From: Hydrogenophaga crassostreae
GTDB lineage: Bacteria; Pseudomonadota; Gammaproteobacteria; Burkholderiales; Burkholderiaceae_C
NCBI RefSeq assembly: GCF_001761385.1
Contig: NZ_CP017476.1
Coordinates: 2,407,501 to 2,471,500 of the forward strand
Length of the DNA stretch: 64,000 bases
Direction: 5' to 3'
Below the pieces are notes generated by a model. The model saw only the letters and a program-made list of their open reading frames with translations, made no database searches and was not told the origin of the DNA. This document shows, piece after piece, positions 25,045 through 33,344 of this stretch. The position numbers and the translations under genes were made by a program. The stretch's first letter is position 1. Each line of letters starts with the position of its first letter.

Positions 25045-27423
25045 TCAGTGATCGCCCTCTTGATCCAGTTTTGCACCCCGCAAACGAAGTGCATTGAAGA
25101 TCACCGACGCAGAGCTGAGACTCATCGCCAATGCTGCGATCAAGGGGGACAACAGCCAACCAGTGAAGGGAAACAGAACGCCTGCAGCCAAGGGCACACC
25201 CAGGGCGTTGTAGATGAACGCAAAACCCAAGTTTTGTTTCATGTTGGCCACTGTGGCAACCGAGAGAGCGCGTGCCGTCGCGATGCCGCGCAAGTCACCC
25301 TTGACAAGGGTCAACTGAGCACTGTTCATCGCCACATCGGTTCCCGTCCCCATGGCTATACCGACATCGGCCTTGGCCAGTGCTGGCGCATCGTTGATGC
25401 CATCGCCTGCCATTGCAACCACACGGCCTTCCTTTTGCAGCTTCTCGACCAGCGCCAGCTTGTCTGCAGGCTTGACTTCGCCATGCACTTCCTCAATGCC
25501 AAGACGTTTGCCGACAGCCTTTGCTGTGGTCAGGCCATCACCAGTGGCCATGATGATGCGAAGACCCGACTTGCGCAGAGCCGCCAGAGCGTCGGGCGTG
25601 GTCGATTTGACTGGGTCCGACACCGACAGCAGGCCAGCCAACTGGCCATCGACTGCAAGGTGCATGACGCTGGCACCTTGGCTTCGCAGTTCCTCGGCTT
25701 GTCCTTTCAATGCCGCGACCGAAACACCGAGTTGATCCATCAACGCGGTGTTACCGAGCGACAGTGCCTTGCCGTCGACCGTGCCTCGCACGCCAATCCC
25801 GGATTCCGAGTCGAACTGCTCAGGTGTGGACAAATCCAAGCCTTGCTCGCGCGCTGCCGAAACAATGGCAGCGGCCAATGGGTGTTCGCTGCCCTGGTCC
25901 AGACTCGCGGCGAGGCGAAGCACATCAACTTCTTTGAAGCCATTGGCCGCCAAGGCCTTCTCAAACACGGGGCGCCCTTCGGTGAGCGTGCCTGTCTTGT
26001 CGACGATCAGGGTGTCGATCTTGCGCAGGTTCTCGATGGCCGCCGCATCTCGGAACAGCACGCCACTGGTGGCGCCTTTGCCAGTTGCGACCATGATGGA
26101 CATGGGTGTCGCCAAGCCCAGCGCGCAGGGACAGGCGATGATCAGCACCGCGACGGCATTGATCAGACCAAAAACCCACCCCTGCTCCGGACCGAACAGG
26201 CCCCAGGCGAAAAAGGTCAATATGGCAATGCCCACCACGGTCACCACAAAGTAACCAGCGACGACGTCGGCCATGCGCTGCATGGGAGCGCGAGACCGCT
26301 GTGCCTGAGCGACCATTTGCACAATTTGCGACAGCACGGTCGCCGAGCCTACGTGTTCCGAGCGCATCACCAGTGCACCACTGGTATTCATGGTCGCACC
26401 AATGAGCTTGTCGCCAACGCGCTTGGTGACCGGCAACGGTTCACCCGTCAGCATGGACTCATCCAGTGCGCTGGAGCCCTCGACCACGATGCCGTCCACA
26501 GGCACCTTCTCGCCCGGCCGCACACGCAGATGGTCTCCAACGTGCACATTGGACAGAGGAACGTCCTCTTCGGTGCCATCTTCTGCGATACGGCGCGCCG
26601 TTTTGGGCGCCAGGCCGAGCAGCGACTTGATGGCTGCCGACGTTTGTGATCGCGCCTTCAATTCGAGGATCTGTCCAAACAGTGTCAGTGAAATGATGAC
26701 CGCTGCAGCTTCGAAATAGACCGCTACCGCGCCGTTGGTGACAAAAGCCGCCGGGAAGATCTGCGGCGCCAAAGTGGCCACCACGCTGTAAACAAAGGCA
26801 ACACTCGTGCCGAGGCCGATCAATGTCCACATGTTGGGACTGCGGTTGACCAGCGACTGAACACCCCGCACGTAAAACGGCCATCCTGCCCATAACGCGA
26901 CGGGTAGTGAAAGCACCAATTCGATCCAGGTTTGCGTGCGCGGGGCAAACCACCCCAGGCTATGACCTGCCATTGCCAACACCATGACTGCAATAGAGAA
27001 GGGCAAGGTCCACCAGAAGCGGCGTGTGAAGTCGATCAGCTCAGGATTTTCGTCATCCTCCAGCGATGGCATCACCGGTTCCAGTGTCATTCCACACTTG
27101 GGGCAACTGCCAGGGTGGTCCTGCCTGATCTCTGGGTGCATGGGGCAGGTGTAGATCGCTCCAGCAGCTTGCGGCTCCGTTCCGACAGGGGCAGGCGCGG
27201 CGCCGGCTCCGGTGTAGCGGGCAGGCTCGGCGACAAACTTTGTTTGGCACTTTTCGCTGCAGAAAAAATAGGGCTTGCCCTTGTGTTCCACGTGGTGCTC
27301 AGATTGCTTGGTCACCTTCATTCCACACACAGGATCCTTAAGGCCTTCGTCATGGCCTTGAGGCGTTACAGCACCGTGGTTGTGGCCCGCGTGGGTGTGG
27401 GCGTGGCTTGGTTTCATGTCCAT
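25045..27423 (-). CDS. copA: copper-exporting P1B-type ATPase with YHS domain
   Basis: This 792-residue inner-membrane pump starts with a His-rich tip (HAHTHAGHNHG), a YHS domain (DPVCGMKV ... YFFCSEKCQTKF) and a heavy-metal-binding segment (YTCPMHPEI ... CPKCGMTLEP) instead of the usual HMA domains. The P-type core has TGEPLPV, the metal-path CPC in IACPCALGLATP, DKTGTLTEG (phosphorylated Asp), SEHPLAAA and GDGINDAPAL. CPC plus the late NAxG and MSxSS motifs point to Cu+/Ag+ export. It lies 6 bases after the DUF2933 gene, under the MerR-type promoter at 27730-27760. Confidence 0.93.
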   Translation of the reverse strand: MDMKPSHAHTHAGHNHGAVTPQGHDEGLKDPVCGMKVTKQSEHHVEHKGKPYFFCSEKCQTKFVAEPARYTGAGAAPAPVGTEPQAAGAIYTCPMHPEIRQDHPGSCPKCGMTLEPVMPSLEDDENPELIDFTRRFWWTLPFSIAVMVLAMAGHSLGWFAPRTQTWIELVLSLPVALWAGWPFYVRGVQSLVNRSPNMWTLIGLGTSVAFVYSVVATLAPQIFPAAFVTNGAVAVYFEAAAVIISLTLFGQILELKARSQTSAAIKSLLGLAPKTARRIAEDGTEEDVPLSNVHVGDHLRVRPGEKVPVDGIVVEGSSALDESMLTGEPLPVTKRVGDKLIGATMNTSGALVMRSEHVGSATVLSQIVQMVAQAQRSRAPMQRMADVVAGYFVVTVVGIAILTFFAWGLFGPEQGWVFGLINAVAVLIIACPCALGLATPMSIMVATGKGATSGVLFRDAAAIENLRKIDTLIVDKTGTLTEGRPVFEKALAANGFKEVDVLRLAASLDQGSEHPLAAAIVSAAREQGLDLSTPEQFDSESGIGVRGTVDGKALSLGNTALMDQLGVSVAALKGQAEELRSQGASVMHLAVDGQLAGLLSVSDPVKSTTPDALAALRKSGLRIIMATGDGLTTAKAVGKRLGIEEVHGEVKPADKLALVEKLQKEGRVVAMAGDGINDAPALAKADVGIAMGTGTDVAMNSAQLTLVKGDLRGIATARALSVATVANMKQNLGFAFIYNALGVPLAAGVLFPFTGWLLSPLIAALAMSLSSASVIFNALRLRGAKLDQEGDH

Positions 27424-27429
27424 GGCTAC

Positions 27430-27675
27430 TTACTCCTCGTTCTTGTTGGAATTATTGGAATGGCCGCCATGGCCACCATGTCCGTGAAAGAAATGCATCA
27501 GTGGACAGGCCAACAGCAGCAAATAAATCCAGTTGTTGGAAAAAAGCGCCCAGTTCTCGCGCACCAGAAAGAAACTAGCCACGGCAGCGACCATCCACAA
27601 GGCAGTCTTGAACGGGCGGCTTAGCAGCGCTTTCCGCGATTGTGGGGTGGGCGTTTTGTGTTCGATCGTTGTCAT
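27430..27675 (-). CDS. DUF2933 small membrane protein
   Basis: The 81 residues hold two membrane helices (FKTALWMVAAVASFFLV and WIYLLLLACPLMHFFH) and a His/Gly-rich tail HGHGGHGGHSNN. The pattern CPLMHFFHGHGGH is typical of DUF2933 proteins found beside copper or silver P-type ATPases. It is first in the operon with copA, so it may aid metal delivery to the pump; the mechanism is unknown. Confidence 0.85.
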   Translation of the reverse strand: MTTIEHKTPTPQSRKALLSRPFKTALWMVAAVASFFLVRENWALFSNNWIYLLLLACPLMHFFHGHGGHGGHSNNSNKNEE

Positions 27676-27729
27676 TTGGATCCGTCCTCTTCTGGTCGTT
27701 TGAGACCAATGGTTTTGGCCTTTAGTTGG

Positions 27730-27760
27730 AAGATAGACCCTGACATCGTGTGAAGGTCAA
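27730..27760 (-). promoter_or_regulatory. CueR/MerR-type promoter of the DUF2933-copA operon
   Basis: Read on the minus strand, TTGACC and TATCTT are separated by 19 bases rather than 17, and the spacer holds a dyad GACCTTCAC-N5-GTCAGGGTC. A long spacer with a central dyad is the signature of promoters twisted open by MerR-family activators. The MerR gene at 29404 is the obvious candidate regulator. Confidence 0.78.
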
Positions 27761-27795
27761 GCAACTTTCAGAAGCCACCACCCGTTTCATTCTTC

Positions 27796-28034
27796 TCACG
27801 CCTTGCCTGCGCTGTCGCGATCCAGCAGCGTCTTGCGCTCTTCGTACTGCGCGGTCGATATTTCACCGTTTGCCAGCCGACGGCGAAGAATTTCGTGGGG
27901 TGTCTCGCGGGGGGGCGGCGCTTCTCGCTGGGTCTCCCCCATCCGTAGAACGCGATCACGCCAACCAGCGCCACCCAGAAAATCCACCACAGACCGTGCA
28001 TGCCGCCCATGAAATAGCCATCGTTGAAGTACAT
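27796..28034 (-). pseudogene. SHOCT-domain membrane protein, frameshifted in a 7-base C run
   Basis: The N-terminal frame reads MYFNDGYFMGGMHGLWWIFW and one membrane helix to about residue 40. The C-terminal SHOCT domain (TPHEILRRRLANGEIS, AQYEERKTLL) lies in another frame. The two frames join if one C is added to the run of seven at 27909-27915 (G on the + strand). An intact version would be about 78 residues. The change could be a true mutation, a slippage switch or a sequencing error. Such SHOCT proteins often accompany copper ATPases. Confidence 0.75.
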
Positions 28035-28051
28035 GGGTTTGTCCCTCTAAA

Positions 28052-28504
28052 TCAGGATGCGTTGATGGAGGGAGCGGCAAGGGAATCTTTTACCCGCATC
28101 AACCGCTCACGCACCTCGTGGGCAACAGCGGCCACTTCGGGGTTGCTGGTCATCTGCAAAACGGCCACGGGGTCCATGAAGGCGACACAGAGGCGTCCGT
28201 CTGCCTCTTCGCGCACGACCACATTGCAAGGCAGCAGCAAGCCGATGTCGGGCTCTGCCTCAAGGGCTCGGTGCGCTAGCGGCGGGTTGCAGGCGCCGAG
28301 AATCCGGTAAGGGCGAACATCCACCCCCAGCTTGGCCTTCATGGTGGTTTGAACGTCGATCTCGGTGAGCACGCCGAAGCCTTCGCTCTTCAGCGCTTCG
28401 GTGACGCGTTCGACTGTCTTCGCGAAGCCTTTCCCTGTGATTTCACAATGAAACCCGTAAGCAGTGGCTGTCGGGGTTGAGGCTGTGGTGGGGGCGGTGC
28501 TCAT
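28052..28504 (-). CDS. DUF302-domain protein
   Basis: The start is taken at 28504, where the ATG overlaps the stop of the upstream small gene. The 150 residues contain a DUF302 fold: GKGFAKTVERVTEALKSEGF, VLTEIDVQTTMKAKLGVD, YRILGACNPPLAHRAL and IGLLLPCNVVVRE. The invariant Cys (GACNP and LPCNV) are both present. DUF302 proteins are common in copper and sulfur-stress loci; the biochemical role is unknown. No signal peptide is seen. Confidence 0.85.
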   Translation of the reverse strand: MSTAPTTASTPTATAYGFHCEITGKGFAKTVERVTEALKSEGFGVLTEIDVQTTMKAKLGVDVRPYRILGACNPPLAHRALEAEPDIGLLLPCNVVVREEADGRLCVAFMDPVAVLQMTSNPEVAAVAHEVRERLMRVKDSLAAPSINAS

Positions 28505-28686
28505 GATTGGCCCTTCTGTGTGGTGGCCGACGTTTTCACCTGGGGATTGGCTTGGGGGACCTGAATCGCAATGACGCTTGCAGGCTGACGCTTGCTTTGA
28601 CGATCGGTTGCAGCGACCCAGGACAGCCATGCAAGAGCTGAGGTGGTCACAACGGAGAATGCAAAAAGAGAAAGGGCGAAGGTCAT
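28501..28686 (-). CDS. small membrane protein coupled to DUF302
   Basis: The 61 residues consist of one N-terminal helix (LFAFSVVTTSALAWLSWVAA) and a Lys/Gln/Thr-rich tail. GGAG lies before the ATG (reading leftward), and the stop overlaps the DUF302 start by 4 bases. Family unknown. The arrangement suggests cotranslation with the DUF302 protein. Confidence 0.6.
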   Translation of the reverse strand: MTFALSLFAFSVVTTSALAWLSWVAATDRQSKRQPASVIAIQVPQANPQVKTSATTQKGQS

Positions 28687-28874
28687 GTTGAGCTCCTTTT
28701 AGTGAACGGGAAGAATGTCAGTGGAACGGATCGCCGTCTGTGCGAAAGCGAACCTTCAAAGATGATTTTTCGAGTTTGCACGCTGTACCTGGGTACAGAG
28801 TCAAGCGAAAAATGAAGGGCAGCGCTGGAGAAGGTGCGCGGCGCGGCACACCTTGCCTTACCAGCGGCCTTTGG

Positions 28875-29291
28875 CTACAACACGAGTCGCGAGTAGCAGG
28901 TGCGCAAGGGCACTTGTGGGCCTGGCGCAAGCCGGGCGGGCAGGAAATCTTCGGCTGCCGCGGCAGAGAGCTGCACAGCCCATTCGGGCGCCACCGGAGG
29001 CGACATGGCGACAAAGATAGAGTCGACACTTGTGGATGACTTGACGATCGCGCCTGGTCCATCGTCGCAGTCTTCCAATGGCGCGCCCTTTCCATCGCCG
29101 GGGAGGCCATGGTCAAGTGGGACGAATGCGCCAACGGCCAAGAAGGCGCCATTGGTTGCCACCTGGTTGTCAGCGGCGTGACCCTGAACATGGCAAGCGG
29201 CGAACCAACCGACTCCCAAGGCGAACATCCACACCATCAACACCGTGAGTACGGTGCAGCGCTTGGTCCGGTTGATCGAAGAGTGGGTCAT
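28875..29291 (-). CDS. exported hypothetical protein of the copper island
   Basis: The 138-residue product begins with an export signal or anchor (CTVLTVLMVWMFALGVGWFAA) and continues with a region rich in Ala, Pro and Asp with one CDDGPG site. No family is recognised. The alternative minus-strand frame 28718-29191 is Ser/Arg/Pro-rich and is taken as its shadow. An FNR-like site 54 bases upstream could drive it. Confidence 0.45.
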   Translation of the reverse strand: MTHSSINRTKRCTVLTVLMVWMFALGVGWFAACHVQGHAADNQVATNGAFLAVGAFVPLDHGLPGDGKGAPLEDCDDGPGAIVKSSTSVDSIFVAMSPPVAPEWAVQLSAAAAEDFLPARLAPGPQVPLRTCYSRLVL

Positions 29292-29344
29292 GCTTTCAGT
29301 TTGGGGTGCTTTGATCGATTGTCAATTTTCAGCATGGGCATGGG

Positions 29345-29358
29345 TTGATCTATGTCAA
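29345..29358. promoter_or_regulatory. FNR/ANR-like box
   Basis: TTGATCTATGTCAA differs from the TTGAT-N4-ATCAA consensus at one position. It sits between the minus-strand gene starting at 29291 and the MerR gene starting at 29404. The distance would suit activation of the minus-strand gene from a start near 29310. This is a match by eye only. Confidence 0.45.
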
Positions 29359-29403
29359 ACGCACTCTGGGCTGAGGTACAGGGCGCGCAGATATGCTGTG
29401 TCC

Positions 29404-29835
29404 ATGACTATCAAAAGTAATCGCAGCAAGGGAAATGATCAGGCGCTGACCATCGGGCACTTGGCCAAGGCTGCGCATGTTGGCGTTGAGACGATTCGGT
29501 ACTACCAAGGTCGGGGGTTGCTTCCTGTCCCCGAGCCAATAGGCCGGATTCGGTATTACGGCCCTGAACTTGTTGACCGCATCGGTTTTATCAAGAGGTC
29601 TCAGGGCCTGGGTTTCTCGCTGAACGAGGTGACCACGCTGCTTGCTCTGGCCGACGGGCTCAACCGTCGCGCGGTGCAATCGGTGGCTGTGGCGCGTCTC
29701 GATCAGATTCACCGAAAGCTTGACGACCTCTCGCGCATGCAGAGGGCATTGGACAGTCTTCTCGAAAAATGTATAGCGACAGGGCAGGCGCACCAGTGCC
29801 CGATTATCGACGCGCTGATGGGCACCGGTGACTGA
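29404..29835 (+). CDS. MerR-family metal regulator
   Basis: The start is taken at ATG 29404. The 143 residues show the MerR N-terminal winged helix (LTIGHLAKAAHVGVETIRYY), a dimerisation helix, and a metal-loop pair C123 and C132 (C-x8-C, followed by PIIDAL). The Cys that MerR carries at the start of the dimer helix (C82) aligns with Arg88 here, so the three-Cys mercury site is incomplete. It is better read as a Cu+/Ag+-type sensor, though the loop spacing is one longer than in CueR. It may act at 27730-27760 and 51601-51631. Confidence 0.8.
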   Translation: MTIKSNRSKGNDQALTIGHLAKAAHVGVETIRYYQGRGLLPVPEPIGRIRYYGPELVDRIGFIKRSQGLGFSLNEVTTLLALADGLNRRAVQSVAVARLDQIHRKLDDLSRMQRALDSLLEKCIATGQAHQCPIIDALMGTGD

Positions 29836-30214
29836 TACCGAATCGCTTTCATCGGTTGCCTGGTTTTCTTCAGGTAACCCAGGCGACACCACTCGGAATC
29901 TGTCTGAGTTTGCCCCCCGGCTGAGCGGTTGCTCTTGCGACACAGCGCGTTTAGGCAAATTCTTCGAATAAAGAAGAGTCATGATGGCCTTCCTTCAACC
30001 TTCAAAAGATTCGAGCGAATCGCACCGCAGAGCACCGTTTTGACGGGGGCGTGGTTGGTGCATTGTTTTCCATTTGGCAAAATTTGATCTTGGCAAGTGG
30101 AGTCTGTTCCCGTATAGGTATCAACTACAGAACCGCACGATTACAAATCTGACATGTTTGCTTTTTGACCGATCAAAAGGCGCACACTTCTTCGAAATCG
30201 AAAGGAACAGCGCC
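29836..30214. other. copRS promoter region
   Basis: No gene is supported between the MerR gene and the response regulator. The stretch holds a cop-box-like site at 30140-30155 about 60 bases before the regulator's ATG. Confidence 0.5.
30140..30155 (+). promoter_or_regulatory. cop-box-like site upstream of copRS
   Basis: ATTACA-N4-TGACAT is found here and again, on the other strand, at 33800-33815 before the copAB genes. The pattern is like the half-sites bound by CopR/PcoR regulators. This copy would allow autoregulation of copRS. Confidence 0.65.
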
Positions 30215-30901
30215 ATGAAGATACTAATCGCGGAAGACGAACCCAAAACGGGCAATTACCTCCGCCAAGGACTGAGCGAGGCAGGCTATGTTGCGGACCT
30301 CGTCAGCAACGGCGTCGACGGACTACACCAGAGCATGGAAGGTGGCTACGATCTCGCCATCCTTGATGTGATGCTGCCGGGCATGGATGGTTGGCAAATA
30401 ATCAGAAGTCTGAGAGCCTCGGGGTGTGATGTTCCTGTGCTGTTTTTGACAGCCAAGGACCATGTTGAAGACCGAGTAAAGGGCCTTGAGCTTGGTGCAG
30501 ATGATTACTTGGTCAAGCCGTTTTCTTTCTCTGAACTGCTGGCCCGGGTTCGCACCATCCTCCGGCGCGGGAGAGCTGGGACAGAGGTCACCTTGCTTAA
30601 GGTCATGGACCTTGAGCTGGACCTGCTGCGTCGACGGGTCTCCCGTGAAGGAAAGCGCATCGACCTCACTGCCAAGGAGTTCGGGCTTTTGGAACTCTTG
30701 ATGCGCCGCCACGGCGAAGTGCTTCCGCGTTCGCTCATTGCATCTCAAGTCTGGGATATGAACTTCGACAGCGATACAAACGTCATCGAAGTTGCGATCA
30801 GACGTCTCAGAGCAAAAATTGACGACCCGTTTCAACACAAGCTTTTGCAAACCGTCAGAGGCATGGGCTACGTCATCGAGGAGCCCGAGGTGGCTGTGTG
30901 A
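30215..30901 (+). CDS. copR: copper-responsive response regulator (CopR/CusR type)
   Basis: The 228-residue product starts at ATG 30215 after GAAAGGAAC. It has an OmpR-type receiver (KILIAEDEPKTGNYLRQGLS, phosphoacceptor Asp in AILDVMLPGMDGW, LTAKD, Lys in LVKPFSF) and a C-terminal winged helix (LTAKEFGLLELLMRRHGEVL, VIEVAIRRLRAKID). Typical of heavy-metal regulators CopR/CusR/PcoR. Its stop overlaps the kinase start by 4 bases. It should bind the ATTACA-N4-TGACAT sites. Confidence 0.9.
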   Translation: MKILIAEDEPKTGNYLRQGLSEAGYVADLVSNGVDGLHQSMEGGYDLAILDVMLPGMDGWQIIRSLRASGCDVPVLFLTAKDHVEDRVKGLELGADDYLVKPFSFSELLARVRTILRRGRAGTEVTLLKVMDLELDLLRRRVSREGKRIDLTAKEFGLLELLMRRHGEVLPRSLIASQVWDMNFDSDTNVIEVAIRRLRAKIDDPFQHKLLQTVRGMGYVIEEPEVAV

Positions 30902-32280
30902 TTGGCCGCCTGTCACTCACTGCCCGAATAGTCGTTCTTTTCACCCTGATTTCTGCATCCATCCTGTTGGGTCTGGGCTGGTTGATTTCGAATTCGGTTG
31001 AGCGCCATTTCATGGACCTGGATCGTGCCGCACTGCAGGACAAGCTGCACCTCATTCAGGAAATCGGAGCGGAATCAACGGATCGAACCGACCTCGCGAA
31101 CCGGCTTGCGGACGTGCTCCAGAGCCACAAGGACCTTGCTGCGCGCATTCAGTTGGGCAGCGATGTGATCTACGCCACACCTGATTCGGCAGCACTAGCA
31201 ATGGGGGATGGAGTACGAGACGAATCCCCGGTAGAAAGCCTCATATTTTGGACGCGAAATGGGCTTAGCTACCGTGCCCTTGAGGGGGAGATGGTCGCTC
31301 CTGGAGCCTCCCCTGCGCCACTGAGCATACTCGTGGTGTTGAATACCCAGCACCATGCCCGTTACATGGTGATTTTCCAGAGAACGCTGGTGATCTATGT
31401 CTTGGTGGCGACGCTTCTCAGCGGAGTGCTGGGATGGTTCGCGGCACACAGTGGGCTTCGTCCGCTTAGAAGAATGAAGACCCAAGCACACTCTGTGAAC
31501 ATCAAGAATCTGGATCAACGGATGCCGGTGGAATCGGTTCCCGTTGAGATGGCCGATTTGGCCAAAACACTCAACGAGATGTTTCAGCGCCTGCAGATTG
31601 ACTTCCAGCGGCTCACCGAATTTTCTTCGGACTTAGCTCACGAGTTGCGCACGCCCATTTGTAATATGTTGACCGAGACCCAGGTTGGGCTTTCACAGAA
31701 ACGCTCCGTCTCCCAACACGAAGAAATTTTGGCGTCCAATTCGGAGGAGCTTCAGCGCCTGACCCGTATGGTCTCGGACATGCTGTACCTTGCCACCACC
31801 GAAAACGGTATCTCACTTCCCAATCCTGAGTTCGTTGCACTAGAAAACGAAGTTTCTGCTCTATTCGATTTTTATGAGGCACTTGCAGAGGAAAAGCGCA
31901 TTGCCTTGTTGCTGACAGGTGAAGGGGGCACGATAGGTGACCGGCTCATGATCCGCAGAGCCATCAGCAACTTGCTCTCCAACGCCTTGCGACACACATT
32001 CCCTAACGAGTCGATTGAAGTTTCCATCAACCAAACTGCAAATGGCGTGACTCTCAACGTGATCAATGCTGGCAGCGACATTCCAACAAACGTTCTGCCT
32101 CGACTATTTGACAGGTTTTACCGTGCTGACAGCGCCAGAGCACATCCTCAGGCGGAAGGCGCGGGCCTGGGATTGTCCATCACCCAAGCTATCATGCGCG
32201 CTCACGGGGGCGAAGCTGCCGCGAGCTCACTGGGAGGAAAGACACTTTTCAGTTTGAGATTTCCAACCGCAACGGCTTGA
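30898..32280 (+). CDS. copS: heavy-metal sensor histidine kinase (CopS/CusS type)
   Basis: The 460 residues contain two membrane helices (about 8-28 and 160-183) around a periplasmic sensor loop, a HAMP segment, an H-box FSSDLAHELRTPICNM, an N-box SNLLSNALRH, and ATP-lid motifs VINAGSDIP, FDRFYRADSA and GAGLGLSI. The arrangement matches heavy-metal sensor kinases. The periplasmic loop detects Cu+ or Ag+ in known homologues. It partners the overlapping response regulator. Confidence 0.9.
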   Translation: MIGRLSLTARIVVLFTLISASILLGLGWLISNSVERHFMDLDRAALQDKLHLIQEIGAESTDRTDLANRLADVLQSHKDLAARIQLGSDVIYATPDSAALAMGDGVRDESPVESLIFWTRNGLSYRALEGEMVAPGASPAPLSILVVLNTQHHARYMVIFQRTLVIYVLVATLLSGVLGWFAAHSGLRPLRRMKTQAHSVNIKNLDQRMPVESVPVEMADLAKTLNEMFQRLQIDFQRLTEFSSDLAHELRTPICNMLTETQVGLSQKRSVSQHEEILASNSEELQRLTRMVSDMLYLATTENGISLPNPEFVALENEVSALFDFYEALAEEKRIALLLTGEGGTIGDRLMIRRAISNLLSNALRHTFPNESIEVSINQTANGVTLNVINAGSDIPTNVLPRLFDRFYRADSARAHPQAEGAGLGLSITQAIMRAHGGEAAASSLGGKTLFSLRFPTATA

Positions 32281-32400
32281 CCCAACGTAAGCGCATGATC
32301 ACTTCTGAACCTCACCGGGGCGGTTCACCTCACTCTTGAAGGGATTGGCCTAAGCGGCAACGATTGTGCGGACTCCATCCGCGACTCTAGACAGTTTTCA

Positions 32401-32425
32401 ACACCTGTTCGACCCGAGCAGGTGT
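32401..32425. terminator. hairpin between convergent copS and BON genes
   Basis: ACACCTG and CAGGTGT form a 7-bp stem with an 11-base loop, followed by CCTTTG. It lies between two converging genes and may stop transcripts from both sides; the T-run is poor. Confidence 0.45.
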
Positions 32426-32493
32426 CCTTTGAAGCGGGCGATGTCCAAGCATCTGCGACGAAGCGATACGTCGCCAAAACGGTCAGTTCAACA

Positions 32494-32805
32494 CTAGGGG
32501 TGTTGCGTTGATGCCCATGACTTGAAAGTTGAGCTCACAGTCTTGACGCCTGGAACAGCCGCAACGATCGCGTGCACTTTTTGATAGTCGTTGGCATGTT
32601 GAAGCCAGCCGCTCAGCTGCACGTTACCGTCTTGAACTTGAACAGACACGGCAGACGATTTGGTCTCGAGGACGTCTGGTTGTTCAACTCGCTGCTGCAC
32701 GAGCCTTGCTAGGTTCGCGTCCTGCCCAGCGGCATGAGCGAATCCGGCTGCCATGCTTCCTGCGAGCAATACTCCCAGCGCCATTTGTCTACTGAATAGA
32801 TTCAT
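32494..32805 (-). CDS. periplasmic BON-domain protein
   Basis: The start is taken at 32805, with AGGAG 8 to 12 bases upstream. The 103 residues have a cleavable signal (LGVLLAGSMAAGFAHA) and one BON domain (DANLARLVQQRVEQ, VSVQVQDGNVQLSGWLQ, ANDYQKVHAIVAAVPGVKTV). BON domains bind membranes or lipoprotein partners, as in OsmY. Why it is in a copper island is unclear; envelope stress is the likely link. Confidence 0.82.
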   Translation of the reverse strand: MNLFSRQMALGVLLAGSMAAGFAHAAGQDANLARLVQQRVEQPDVLETKSSAVSVQVQDGNVQLSGWLQHANDYQKVHAIVAAVPGVKTVSSTFKSWASTQHP

Positions 32806-33062
32806 CTTTAGCTCCTGTGGTTCAATGATTCGGAATGGAAACTGCCGCTGTGGAAAGCAGCCTCGCAGTGGAAAAAGGGTCTCTTTGGTCTTTGGGGCAA
32901 TGAAAGGCGCTGAACCAGCGTACGACCTGATTGGGCACGCCTGGGCAGGAGGTGGCCCACTTCGATGGGCGGTTATAGGCTGCGCCCCCGAGCTTCTTCC
33001 CCTGAAGGCAAGGTCGAAGCAACTCTTTCTGAGGAGGTTGAAGCTGCTTCGCCTTCGGAGCT

Positions 33063-33344
33063 TCAATTGTGGTGACCTCGGCGAATCAGTCCGGACAGTT
33101 GCGCAATTTCGTTGCCCACTGCGGCAATTGGTTGGCCATCAATCGGGGTCAGAATTTCCCCTTGTTTGAGAAACACCGGACGACCAAATTGGTTGGCTTT
33201 GGCCATGCGACCATCCTTAAAGACGTAAAGTGTTTCGCCGCCTTTGAGGGGCACAGTTTTGCTCAGGTTGGAGGGCTGAGCGTCCATGGCAAAGACAGGA
33301 GCTGCGGCAATGGCCAAGATGAGGAGAGAGTTCTTGAGTTTCAT
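33063..33344 (-). CDS. copK: CopK-family periplasmic protein lacking the Cu(I) methionines
   Basis: The 93 residues have a signal peptide (LLILAIAAAPVFA) and a mature domain that aligns without gaps to CopK of Cupriavidus, as I recall it: TLYVFKDGRM, NQFGRP, IDGQPI and VGNEI. Met28, Met38, Met44 and Met54 of CopK, reported Cu(I) ligands, become Lys49, Leu59, Leu65 and Ala75 in precursor numbering. Only one Met (M47) and the terminal HH remain. So it is a CopK-like fold with an altered metal site. A hairpin near 33040-33064 could end its transcript. Confidence 0.75.
   Translation of the reverse strand: MKLKNSLLILAIAAAPVFAMDAQPSNLSKTVPLKGGETLYVFKDGRMAKANQFGRPVFLKQGEILTPIDGQPIAAVGNEIAQLSGLIRRGHHN

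Noticed and set aside
25048..26649. 533-residue + strand open frame
   Set aside because: It lies wholly antisense to the copper P-type ATPase, whose motifs are complete; composition is His/Gln/Arg-rich as expected of a shadow frame.
28718..29191. 157-residue minus-strand frame
   Set aside because: Ser/Pro/Arg-rich and overlapping a better frame that has an export signal (28875-29291).
29404..29835. A mer mercury operon
   Set aside because: No merT, merP or merA is present, and the MerR-type regulator lacks the first mercury-binding Cys.
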